Made by a program: the position numbers and the translations under genes | The notes under the pieces: model-generated | Told to the model about the DNA's origin: nothing | Database searches by the model: none | Seen by the model: the letters and a program-made list of their open reading frames with translations, nothing else | Shown: positions 44,357-53,570 of the stretch, piece after piece | How positions within the stretch are numbered: position 1 is the first letter of the stretch | How the letters are laid out: each line of letters begins with the position of its first letter | Source of the DNA: Dactylorhiza incarnata | Taxonomy: Eukaryota; Streptophyta; Magnoliopsida; Asparagales; Orchidaceae | Assembly: GCA_033032865.1 (NCBI GenBank) | Contig: JAWHQI010000065.1 | Span: 5,208,001-5,272,000 of the forward strand | Direction of reading: 5' to 3' | Length of the DNA stretch: 64,000 nucleotides

Positions 44357-45623
44357 TGTTGGAGCATGCGTTTCACACTCTTCCGGTTTGATAATAACAA
44401 AGTCTCGTTTGTATTTGATTCTATTTTTATTAATGGTGTGCAGGTAACAGGTATGAGATGTTCACAATTCTGCTGGAGGTCAATTTGAGAGTATGAAATT
44501 TTCACTGTCGGAATTTTCCGACAGCTGATGTCGCCCAGGCGACAGCTGAGAAGTTACAACAACTTCCCCCACACCAACACGACGAGCGGAAGTTTTGCAC
44601 TGTCGGAAATCCGACAGCGATGTCGCCCAGGCGACAACTCGGAGGTTACAGCAACTGCCCACACGACAGCACTACGAGCGGCAGTTTTGCGCTGTCGGAA
44701 ATCTGACATCGATGTCGCCCAGGCGACAGCTCGGAGGTTACAACAACTGCCCGCACGACAGCACTACGAGCGGCAGTTTAGCGCTGTCGGAAATCCGACA
44801 GCCGATGTCGCTCAGGCGACAACGAATTTCTATATATTGGCTCCTTTTGTTCGTGCATTCCAAGCATTGATAATTTTAAGTCCCTCCCTGAGTGCATACG
44901 AACCAGAGAGCTCCAGAACCTCATCAACTCCCATTTGTGCTTAGAAGGTTTGAGATTGAAGATGAGATCGGGCGCGCTTCTTCATCAACGATCATCTCGA
45001 GGCTTCAACCTTCCTTTCAGAGATCTGAATTTCTAGGGAGTTGTTCTTTTCATATTGTATTTTCAATTATATACATTTCATTTTGTATTGGTAGGGAAAT
45101 CGTCTCCTTGTGCGTGACGTCTAAGTCCTTGCGTGGCTTAGGGGAAAATCGCTTCCTTGTGTGGAGCGTCCAAGTCCTTGCGTGGCTTGGTGGGAAATCG
45201 TGGCCTTGTGTGCTACGTCTAGATCTTGGGAAGATCTAGAGGATAGGCTTGGGCTTGGTCTAGAGAGAGACAAGTGATAGCCTTCCGATCCTTGGGAGAA
45301 GGATTGGTAAACACAAATTGTAAAAGGGTTATTATCATATTTGTGCCTTGATCTTAAGCATTGTTAAGATCATATTATTTGTATGTGATTTTCATAATTA
45401 TAAAGTTATGACTTTTTATTTAATTGCAAATATGGTTGTTTAATCTTTAACTTAGAAATTTTTGTTTGAATTTATTCTAAAAATTACATTAGTTTGAAAT
45501 TTTTATAAGTAACTTTTTGAAAAGTAAAAGTTGTTTTAAAATTCTTAAGTAAAAATCATATTTTCTAAAAGGCCCTTATTCACCCCCCCCCCCCCCCCTC
45601 TAAGGGCGCCTCAAGATCCAACA
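44357..45623 (+). repeat. 3' LTR of element B
   Basis: 1267 bp, TGTTGGAGCATG...GATCCAACA. Ends and R/U5 region are like A and E, but U3 differs. A 92-bp unit containing TGTCGCCCAGGCGACA and TGTCGGAAATCCGACA is repeated about three times (44527-44820), then the TATA box CTATATATTGG near 44830. The U5 C-run is expanded to 16 C. Confidence 0.93.
44500..44822 (+). repeat. 92-bp U3 tandem repeat of LTR B
   Basis: GATGTCGC starts at 44527, 44619, 44711 and 44804. Each unit holds two different perfect or near-perfect palindromes and a GAGGTTACA..AACTGCC spacer. Confidence 0.9.
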
Positions 45624-47513
45624 ACGAGTATGCCGCAGTTAACTGATGAGAAATCTCGTTCTCCTTGCAGAACCCATCAAACAATCTAGAGGTGTACTCC
45701 CCATCTCTATCGGTCCTCAGCACCTTCAGTGGCTGACCACTCTCATTTTCCGCCATCGCCTTGAACTCCTTGAACTTGTCAAGGGCCTCAGATTTTTCCT
45801 TCAAGAAATACACCCAACACTTCCGACTGAAGTCATCCATGAAGGTGATGTAGTATTTGCTTCCGCCCACTGAGGTGGTCTCAAACGGACCCCCGATGTC
45901 CGAGTGAACCAGTTTAAGCTGTCTCCTTGCTCTCCGAGACTTCCCACCTTCAAACGTTAGCCTCTTCTGCTTCCCCTTCGTGCACGCCTCGCAGACTTTC
46001 TCCGGAGGTGAGATCATAGGTAGATCCTCCACCATCCTGGAGTGAGATAACAGCTACAAGCCTGTGAAGCCCAAGTGGCCCATCCGATGGTGCCACAACC
46101 ATGCTTCCTCTTCTTCCTCCGTCCTCGCGAGACATGCCGTCTCCTGGGTATCCATCTTCAATGTAAAGAGATGGTTCGCCGTCATCTTCACCTTCATTAC
46201 TTCTTTCCCTTGATGGTTCTTCATCGCCAAAGACCCATCCTTCAACTGGACGCAGTAGCCTCTTTCCACCAACTGCCCAAGGCTCAAGATGTTAGTCTTC
46301 AAGCCTGGCACATAGAACACATCGTTTAGGTGCACCTTCTCTCCATTCAACTTCACAACCACCAAGCCTTTTCCTTCTAGCGAGATCTTTGAAGCATCCC
46401 CGAAGCTAACCTCCCCCCCCCCCCCCCACTAGGTTCCAGGTTAGTGAACATCTCTCTATCTCCGCACATGTGGTTGCTCGCCCCTGTGTCCAGGTACCAC
46501 ACTTCATTTCTACCTTCCTCCGCTCCTCGGTAGGTTAGGAACATCATCGGGTCTCCACCACCAGTATTGTTCCCGTTGTTCCTTGCCTCGGCATAGTGGT
46601 TTGCTTCTTCTCTCTTCCTCGGAGCCCAATAGTCATAACTCATGTGCCCAAATTTGTTACAGTTGTAACACTGGATTTGGGACATATCTCCTCGGCCTCT
46701 TCCTCTTCCTTCCTACCAACCTCCTTGAGGTCGCTCCGCCTCTTTCTGGAAATTTTGGTTTCTACCTCCTCTTCTACCTCTACCTATGCCTTGATGACCT
46801 CGGCCACGCTGGACGCCTCCTCTTCCTGAACTTTCTCCAAAGTTCAACTGGGTCTGGAGTGCTTTTCCCAAGCCACTCACTTCTTCATCATCCTGCAACA
46901 TCCTGTACTCATGAGCTTGCAAAGAGCCTACAAGCTCATCCACGGCCATCTCGGTGAGGTCCTTCGACTCTTCAATTGCCACCACTATATGGCGGAACTT
47001 CTTCGACATAGATCTCAACAACTTCTCCATGAAGCTCACATCTTCGATCGTCTCCCCATTGCGCTTCATCTCATTTGTGAGCGTCCGCAGACGAGTCACA
47101 TAGTCACCGACCTTCTCGGTGCTTTGCATATTTGTTACTTCATACTCCGCAAGGAGGGACTGCAACTTCACCTTCTTAGCCTTGTCTACCCCCTGCATGG
47201 AGCATTGCAACACCTCTCATGCCTCCTTAGAAGTCTTCGCGTCTGAGATCTTCTCAAAGGTTTCTTTGTCAACCCCTTGGTACAACAAGAATAGAGCCTT
47301 CTTGTCCGCCTTCCTTGCTTCTCTAAGTGTCGTCTTCTGGGCGTTAGTCAACGCCGCCTCTGCTGCAGCAGTGCGCTCCTCATACCCATTCTCCACTATA
47401 TCCCACAAATCCTTTGATGCGAGTAGTACTCTCATATGGATGCTCCAGTTCCCATAATTTGTTTTTGTCAACTTGGGGACTTGCCCTGACATGGATCCAC
47501 CCGTCTCCATCAC
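45624..47513 (-). pseudogene. gag-pol: gag-pol of copia element G, truncated in integrase
   Basis: A different copia lineage from A-F (Tork/Tnt1-like by Gag). Gag: KLTKTNYGNWSIHMRVLL, UBN2-like capsid (YVTRLRTLTNEMKRNG), an Arg/Gly-rich linker, zinc knuckle CYNCNKFGHMSYDY whose last Cys is now Tyr. PR: WYLDTGASNHMCG. Pre-integrase: WLWHHRMGHLG, CEACTKGKQKR. INT: MDDFSRKCWVYFL, RTDRDGEYTSRLF. It stops before the catalytic Glu because B's LTR begins. Breaks: TGA for a Trp codon near 47215, stops near 46713 and 46054, and a C-run (46410-46430) shifting the frame. Confidence 0.9.
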
Positions 47514-47559
47514 TCCTACTCCTCAAACCTTCTGAGTCACCGCAAAGGTTTGCAACCTC

Positions 47560-47571
47560 GCTTTGATACCA
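47560..47571 (-). other. Primer binding site of element G
   Basis: TGGTATCAAAGC on the minus strand, 2 bp from the LTR. Confidence 0.9.
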
Positions 47572-47573
47572 CT

Positions 47574-48264
47574 TGTTGGAAGCGTCTATATGGGCACGCG
47601 ACCACGCTACCTCAACACAGTCTCCTTGTCGAGCACCTCTTCTCCGATCACGTACTACTCCGGCGAGCACTCGAACACTTCACTTTACCGGCGAACACTA
47701 CCACCTCACTCCGAGCACTCTCCACGGCGAGCACGCACCCCACACCACTCGGCCGAGATGCACCACCACACAACTCCGGCGAGATCTCCACTCAACCACT
47801 CCGGCGAACACTACTCCACGTGAGTTCTCCACGGCGGGTACGACGGGCGGCGAGATCTCCCTCACGAGATGCTCCTACGGAAGGTGTCGAGCTGCTACCT
47901 AACTACCCCGGCGAGGTGGGCTGCCTATAGGCGAGGAGGTCTTGCGAGCTGGGAGGCGAGAAGGACTGGCGAGATGTAGATGGCGAGAGGGGGAATAAAT
48001 TCCTGCGGGAATTATGTTTCTCTCTCTCTCTTCCTACACTCTCTCTCTCTCTCTCTTAATTCTGCCGCAAGAAAACAAAGGGTCTCAAAATTTTTCTATT
48101 CATTTTAAAACTTTACACAAACAAGTCTATTTATAGGCAAGGAAAAAAACCACCTCCTTTCTCTCTCCATAATTAATGCGCTCTCTCTCCTCCTTTTATT
48201 TAATACAAAAAACACAAATATAAAAGGACCCTTGTTGACCCGGTCAACAAAATTAGAACCAACA
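47574..48264 (-). repeat. 5' LTR of element G
   Basis: 691 bp, TGTTGG...CCAACA. Rich in CGGCGAGCAC-type units (47640-47880) and CT runs. Its mate is missing. Confidence 0.8.
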
Positions 48265-48633
48265 GAGAAAACCTGTGATGAAGGAGAGGATGTTTTGAAG
48301 AGGGAATCACACGTTGGAAGAGAGAGAAAGGTAGGGGCACATTGGAAGAGGGAGCGAGGTAGGGGACATTACGCCATTTACCTTTGGAGGAGTGGTGATG
48401 GAGATGGTGATCATCTGTACCGAGGAGCAGGGTAGGGCTTTGGGGTAGCGGAGTGGAATATCGGTGGAGGGTACGGGGGAGGGTTGCGGGGCTGTGGATT
48501 TTTGAGGGTATTATTAGGTTAGCGCATTGAGATGAACGGTTCCAGAATTACTATCCCATATCTGACGGACAGATTTTTTTAGGATTTTTGAACTCATGCT
48601 AATCGTAGACCACCATATTTCTTTTTAATATAA
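48265..48633 (-). mobile_element. Helitron H7, 5' part
   Basis: On the minus strand the right end TTATATTAAAAAGAAATATG resembles the 5' end of H6 (TCTATACTATTCTAAAA) with GGTCTACGATTAGC versus GGTCTGCGAATAGC. It is joined head-to-tail to the 3' end of H6. Its other half is interrupted by G. Confidence 0.5.
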
Positions 48634-48691
48634 CGAGTCGAATGGCACGGGCCTCCGGCCCTACGTGAGGGCAATCGGCGGGCTTCGCCTG

Positions 48692-48731
48692 CCCCCTCCC
48701 CCCCCCCCCCCCCCCCCCCCCCCCCCACCCC
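48692..48731 (+). repeat. Poly-C tract
   Basis: About 31 C interrupted by one A before GGGCTTCGCCCGCCC. Length may be unreliable in assembly. Confidence 0.85.
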
Positions 48732-48880
48732 CGACGGGCTTCGCCCGCCCCGCAGCCGCCCCTTTTAGTTTACTAAGTATATATATATATATTAACTAAT
48801 TATTTTATTTATTTATTTTATGATTTAAAAATTGAATGAAACTATATATATTCATTTTATTTTAAATATAAGATATATAT

Positions 48881-49390
48881 ATTCGCCGTTCGTCGAACGC
48901 AGGAGTGATTCGTCGTTCGTCGAATGCAGGAGTGCCGCCGTTCGTCGAACGCAGGAGTGCCGCCATTCGTCGAACGCAGGAGTGTCGCCGTTCGTCGAAC
49001 GCAGGAGTGTCGTCGTTCGTCGAACGCAGGAGTGTCGCCATTCGTCGAACGAAGGAGTGATTCGCCGTTCGTCGAACGCAGGAGTGCCGCCGTTCGTCGA
49101 ACGCAGGAGTGCCGCCGTTCGTCGAACGCAGGAGTGCCGCCGTTTGTCGAACGCAGGAGTGTCGCTGTTCGTCTAACGAAGGAGTGATTCACCGTTCGTC
49201 GAACGCAGGAGTGCACCCGTTCATCAAACGCAGGATTGCCGTCGTTCGTCGAACGCAGGAGTGTCGCTGTTCGTCGAACGAAGGAGTGATTCGCCGTTCG
49301 TCGAACGCAAAAGTGATTGGCCGTTCGTCGAACGCAGGAGTGCCGCCGTTCATCGAACGCGGGAGTGATTCGCGGTTCGTCGAACGTAGG
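48881..49390 (+). repeat. 25-bp palindromic minisatellite (CGTTCGTCGAACG)
   Basis: About 20 units of GTTCGTCGAACGCAGGAGTG plus CCGCC or ATTCGCC. Each unit contains an inverted repeat CGTTCG-T-CGAACG. Units have few stops, so long frames exist on both strands, but they encode only the repeat. Confidence 0.92.
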
Positions 49391-49463
49391 ATTTTTAAAT
49401 TTTGATTTTTCTTTAAATCCCGATCGCAACCGTTGCCCCCCACTTCGCCGTCCGCTGCCGCCG

Positions 49464-49689
49464 CCGGAGCCACCGCCGGCCTGACCGGAGACCCCTGGCG
49501 AGTTCGCCGGACCCCGGCGAACCTGCCGGAGTGAGTCCAGTCGTGGCCTTGAGGCCCAGATCTGGGCCTCACGGTCATGGCCACCGCCGGTGGTGGCCCT
49601 GCCGGAGCACGGCCGGACTCACCCCGGCGGGTTCGCCTGGGTCCGGCGAACTCGCCGGGGGTCTCCGGTCAAGCCGGTGGCTACTCCGG
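49464..49689. repeat. Long GC-rich inverted repeat in H6
   Basis: Arms of about 75 bp (49464-49538 and 49615-49689), highly complementary, rich in GGCGAGTTCGCCGG. The loop holds the perfect 20-bp palindrome GAGGCCCAGATCTGGGCCTC (49551-49570). Confidence 0.8.
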
Positions 49690-49919
49690 CGGCCGCGGGG
49701 AAGGGTAATGACAGAGGAGGCGAGGCTGGCGGGCTGGTATCGGGGAAATGAGAGGAGAGGAGTTTTTGGATTTTTGAAGAATAGCTATTTGCAGTCCAAC
49801 TGTATTTGATCAGACGACTCCTGTATTTTAAAGCCATATATCGCACGGTCCTAATTATTTGGGAATTTTTGATCTCACGCTATTCGCAGACCAACATATT
49901 TTTTTTAGAATAGTATAGA

Positions 49920-50246
49920 TATATATATATATATGTGTATGTATATATATATGTACATATATATGCATATATATATATATATATGTATATACATATACAT
50001 ATATATACATATATATATGTATATATATGTACATATATATATGTATATATATGTACATATATATATGTATATATATGTACATATATATATGTATATATAT
50101 GTACATATATATATGTATATATATGTACATATATATATGTATATATATGTACATATATATATATGTATATATATGTATATATATATATATGTAGATATGT
50201 ATATATGTATATATATATATATGTGTATATATATATGCATATATAT
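49920..50246. repeat. TA/TGTACA microsatellite, left of J
   Basis: Period of about 28 bp, built of TATATATGTACATATATA. Continues on the other side of J at 58553. Confidence 0.93.
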
Positions 50247-51765
50247 TGTTGCGGGTCGCTTAGGGCTCTTGGTAGACCGGTTTACTTGAACCACCTTCGC
50301 TCGGGAGCGAACCAAGCGTGCAAACAGTCAATTTGAGATTCATTGATTACACTGGGACTTTTTAGCGTGGAAAACCTGGAAAGGGTAAAAAACCACATGG
50401 CCGGAGATGTGCCGACCAACCTTCCACTATCTTCTGGGGGGTTACAATTTGAGACTTAGAAGTCGAGCGCGACAAGCCGCTGCTCGTTACAATAATAGAG
50501 AAAGAGAGAGAGAGAGAAAATTCTGAAGGTGACAGACCACCTCCAGAAAAATTAAGTCATTTCTCCTTCTGAGAAAGGTGGAGAACAAAAGTGAGAACAC
50601 CTTGGAGAACAAAAGTGAGAACGCTGAGTCGCCTTTCGGTAAAAAGGAAATCTTCGAGTCCGAAGGAGAATTCCGCGAAAGTCTGCAAGAAGCTCTCCCG
50701 AGTCCAGAAGGCAAGGTCCTTTGAAATGAAGCCCTGTGGCTCCTTTTATAGCTTTGGCCGGGGATAGCCCGGTAATTTCGTCGTTGTAACCACCGTAACC
50801 ACCTGGCGGGCGAATCGTATTTTCCGTTTCAGAGCACACGGATTGCCATTTTTCGTAATTGACCACCTTGATCCTCGGGTAGTTCGGGAAGTTTGGGCAG
50901 TTCAGGAAGTTTTGGTGGAGGCGAAAAAGGCGACAAGTTGTTCCTGAAATCTGAGAAACTGGAAAGACAAAAAGTGAGCATGCTAGAAAGAGAAAATGTG
51001 AGAAGTCAGAAAAGGCAAAAAGTGAGCTGAGCGCGCTCAGAAGCGTTCTGAGCGCGCAACGAACGGAGAAGCAATCTAGGCAACTAGGGAATTGACCTGA
51101 GAGCGCAACGATCGGAGAAAATGTCCTAGTCATTTTGTGAGGCGTTCTGAGCGTGCAACGACCACGGAAGTGCTCTGAACGTGCTTAGAGGCGTTCTGAG
51201 CACGTTACGAGCGCGGGAGTGCTCTGAGTGAAATCTGGGGTCCAAAGGACGCACAGCAGGCCTGGAGAGGGCGGACACCACCGAACCCCTCCGTGCGGAG
51301 GGGGCTTGCCCGCACCCCGAGGGGTGCGGTTAGGCCACACCTTAAGGGGGTGCGGTTTGGCCGCGCCCCACCAAGGGTGCGGCCCGGCCGCGCCCCACCA
51401 AGGGTGCGGCCCGGCCGCGCCCCACCAAGGGTGCGGCCCGGCCGCGCCCCACCAAGGGTGCGGCCCGGCCGCGCCCCACCAAGGGTGCGGCCCGGCCGCG
51501 CCCCACCAAGGGTGCGGCCCGGCCACGCCCCACCAAGGGTGCGGTTAGGCCACGCCCCCGTGGAGGGGCGGCCTGCGCGCTACCGCGCGCGCTACCTTGC
51601 GGTAGCGCCGCGCGGTAGTGTTGTCGCGCGGTTGCGGGGTGTGGGTCCGGCAGCGGATCTTTCGACTCCTGCGATCACGTGATGGACCTTTGACTCCTCT
51701 ACCCCCACTTCTCTTTAGTGGAGTTTTTCTCTAAACGTAGCACATAACTATATGGGTGCACATCA
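50247..51765 (-). repeat. 3' LTR of element J
   Basis: 1519 bp. Contains a 27-bp hairpin array of GCCGCGCCCC-ACCAA-GGGTGCGGC type (about 51342-51546, seven units) and a TATAAAAGGAGCC box on the minus strand near 50750. Confidence 0.95.
51342..51546. repeat. 27-bp hairpin array in 3' LTR J
   Basis: About seven units, each with GGCCGCGCCCC and GGGTGCGGCC arms. The 5' LTR array has GCCGCACCCC instead and an additional 26-bp unit class. Confidence 0.92.
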
Positions 51766-51785
51766 TAAGCCCCCAAACCTTCGGA
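51766..51785 (-). other. Polypurine tract of element J
   Basis: AAGGTTTGGGGGCTTA on the minus strand before the 3' LTR. The region 51786-52225 has no gene. Two short hairpins (GTGAG..CTCAC near 52034, GCGAG..CTCGC near 52070) are visible. Confidence 0.7.
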
Positions 51786-52224
51786 GTCCGGATCACTGTG
51801 CGGAGGAGTTCGGAGGTTTTGATTTTTCTGCGGCGGCTTTGGTCACTGCCATCTCTGCGCGACGTGTTAGGGGTTGTTGCCCGACCCTTGTTGTGAGAGA
51901 AACTTATGTCTTGCCTTGATAGGTTGTGGGAGTGCTGTCTAGCGGGTGTGTTGGTGATTGCGGCGATCCCGTCGTTTAGCGTCGGTACCTGAGTAGCTTG
52001 GTGGTTTGTCCACAAAATGTTAGATTAGTTGGCGTGAGTCTGAGCTCACGGTTTTTTATAAATTTGCGCGAGTCTGGGCTCGCGGCTTTTACCTAATAAA
52101 TTTGGCCGGTGAACAGCGGGCGTATTCAAAACATAGACGAACGTAAGGGGCAGACACTTATGACGTTGGGACCTTACCGCGGTGGAGAAGGGCGAGCCTT
52201 CAATCGATGATAGTGAGAGATTGC

Positions 52225-53318
52225 TGTGAGCGCGCCGCTCGGAGGCAGTTGCTTTTCATTAGCGCACTGCCTGAAGGCTGGTGCTGTTCATTAGCGCACT
52301 GCCTGGAGGCAGGTGTTGTTCATTAGCGCACTGCCTGGAGGCAGGTGTTGTTCATTAGCGCACTGCCTGGAGGCAGGTGATGTTCATTAGCGCACTGCCT
52401 GGAGGCTGGTGCTGTTCATTAGCGCACTGCCTGGAGGCAGGTGCTGTTCATTAGCGCACTGCCTGGAGGCAGGTGCTGTTCATTAGCGCACTGCCTGGAG
52501 GCAGGTGCTGTTCATTAGCGCACTGCCTGGAGGCAGGTGCTGTTATTAGCGCACTGCCTGGTGGCAGGTGCTGTTCATTAGCGCACTGCCTGAAGGCAGA
52601 TGCTGTTCATTAGCGCACTGCCTGGAGGCAGGTGCTGTTCATTAGCGCACTGCCTGGAGGCAGGTGTTGTTCATTAGCGCACTGCCTGGAGGCAGGTGCT
52701 GTTCATTAGCGCACTGCCTGGCGGCAAGTGCTGTTCATTAGCGCACTGCCTGGTGGCAGGTGCTGTTCATTAGCGCACTGCCTGGAGGCAGGTGCTGTTC
52801 ATTAGCGCACTGCCTGGCGGCAGGTGCTGTTCATTAGCGCACTGCCTGGAGGCAGATGCTGTTCATTAGCGCCCTGCCTGGAGGCAGGTGCTGTTCATTA
52901 GCGCACTGCGTGGAGGCAGGTACTGTTCATTAGCGCCCTGCCTGGAGGCAGGTGCTGTTCATTAGCGCACTCCCTGGAGGCAGGTGATGTTCATTAGCGC
53001 ACTGCCTGGAGGCAGTTGCTGTTCATTAGCGCACTGCCTGGAGGCAAGTGATGTTCATTAGCGCACTGCCTGGAGGCAGGTGCTGTTCATTAGCGCACTG
53101 TCTGGAGGCAGGTGCTGTTCATTAGCGCACTGCCTGGAGGCAATTGCTGTTCATTAGCGCACTGCCTAGAGGCAGGTGCTGTTCATTAGCGCACTGCCTG
53201 GAGGCAGGTGCTGTTCATTAGCGCATTGCCTGGAGGCAGGTGCTGTTCATTAGCGCACTGCCTGGAGGCAGGTGTTCTTCATTAGCGCATTGCCTGGAGG
53301 CAGGTGCTGTTCATTCAT
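52225..53318 (+). repeat. 32-bp minisatellite, about 33 units
   Basis: Unit TTCATTAGCGCACTGCCTGG + AGGCAGGTGCTG. Each has an inner hairpin CTGCCT-GG-AGGCAG. Units are very similar, with a few variant positions (TGTTG/TGCTG, ACTGC/CCTGC). It sits between gag and the 3' LTR of J. No spacers, so not CRISPR. The following 53319-53570 has no gene. Confidence 0.97.
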
Positions 53319-53570
53319 GCAAGTGGTCGTCTTCACGTAATTTCGATAGCGCAAGATATGACATGTCTAGAATGATTAACTTTAAAAACAATTAGTAGTG
53401 ACAATTTACACAGAGTTTTTACAGAAACAAAGTTGACAGAATATTTCAGTGGCTCTGGTAGAGTCCCCCCTGATGGGTATGAAGCTTTCTCCTAGGATGA
53501 CTGCCTTAAGGGTTGCTCCCGGTCCTTCCTGGCAGGATGCTAGCTGATCCCCTGCTAGCTGAATCGTCGC

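Larger units (their letters stand above)
41975..45623 (+). mobile_element. Ty1/copia element B, 3' part
   Basis: Relative of A with its own LTR type. It keeps the N-part of the antisense ORF, its intron and promoter, both conserved blocks, the polypurine tracts and the 3' LTR. Its LTR end lies in the integrase frame of G. Confidence 0.9.
48634..49919 (-). mobile_element. Non-autonomous Helitron H6 with palindromic minisatellite
   Basis: 5' end TCTATACTATTC at 49919, after A on the minus strand. 3' end ACTCG before T at 48634, with GGGCCGGAGGCCC hairpin arms just upstream. It contains a 25-bp minisatellite and a long inverted repeat. Its 3' end matches H5 (GGCCCGTGCC...CACTCG). No Rep/helicase. 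Confidence 0.7.

Noticed and set aside
44528..44944. 138-residue frame in LTR B
   Set aside because: Translation of the 92-bp U3 repeat; two overlapping frames are equally open.
32522..45623. A single retrotransposon bounded by the LTRs at 32522 and 44357
   Set aside because: The two LTRs differ strongly in U3, there are two antisense ORF N-termini and two sets of conserved blocks inside, and the flanks and 5-bp borders do not match; it is a two-element chimera.
48857..49584. ORFs of 90-190 residues with FDERRHSCVRRT-type repeats
   Set aside because: They are the 25-bp minisatellite read in stop-free frames on both strands.
49855..50336. Tyr/Ile/His-rich frames in the TA repeat (also 58543-59027)
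   Set aside because: Microsatellite translation.
51185..51682. Gly/Pro/His and Arg/Pro-rich frames in J's LTR (also 57921-58469)
   Set aside because: Product of the 26/27-bp hairpin array; open in several frames.
52225..53318. CRISPR-like array
   Set aside because: Units are contiguous with no unique spacers and lie in a plant retroelement; it is a minisatellite.
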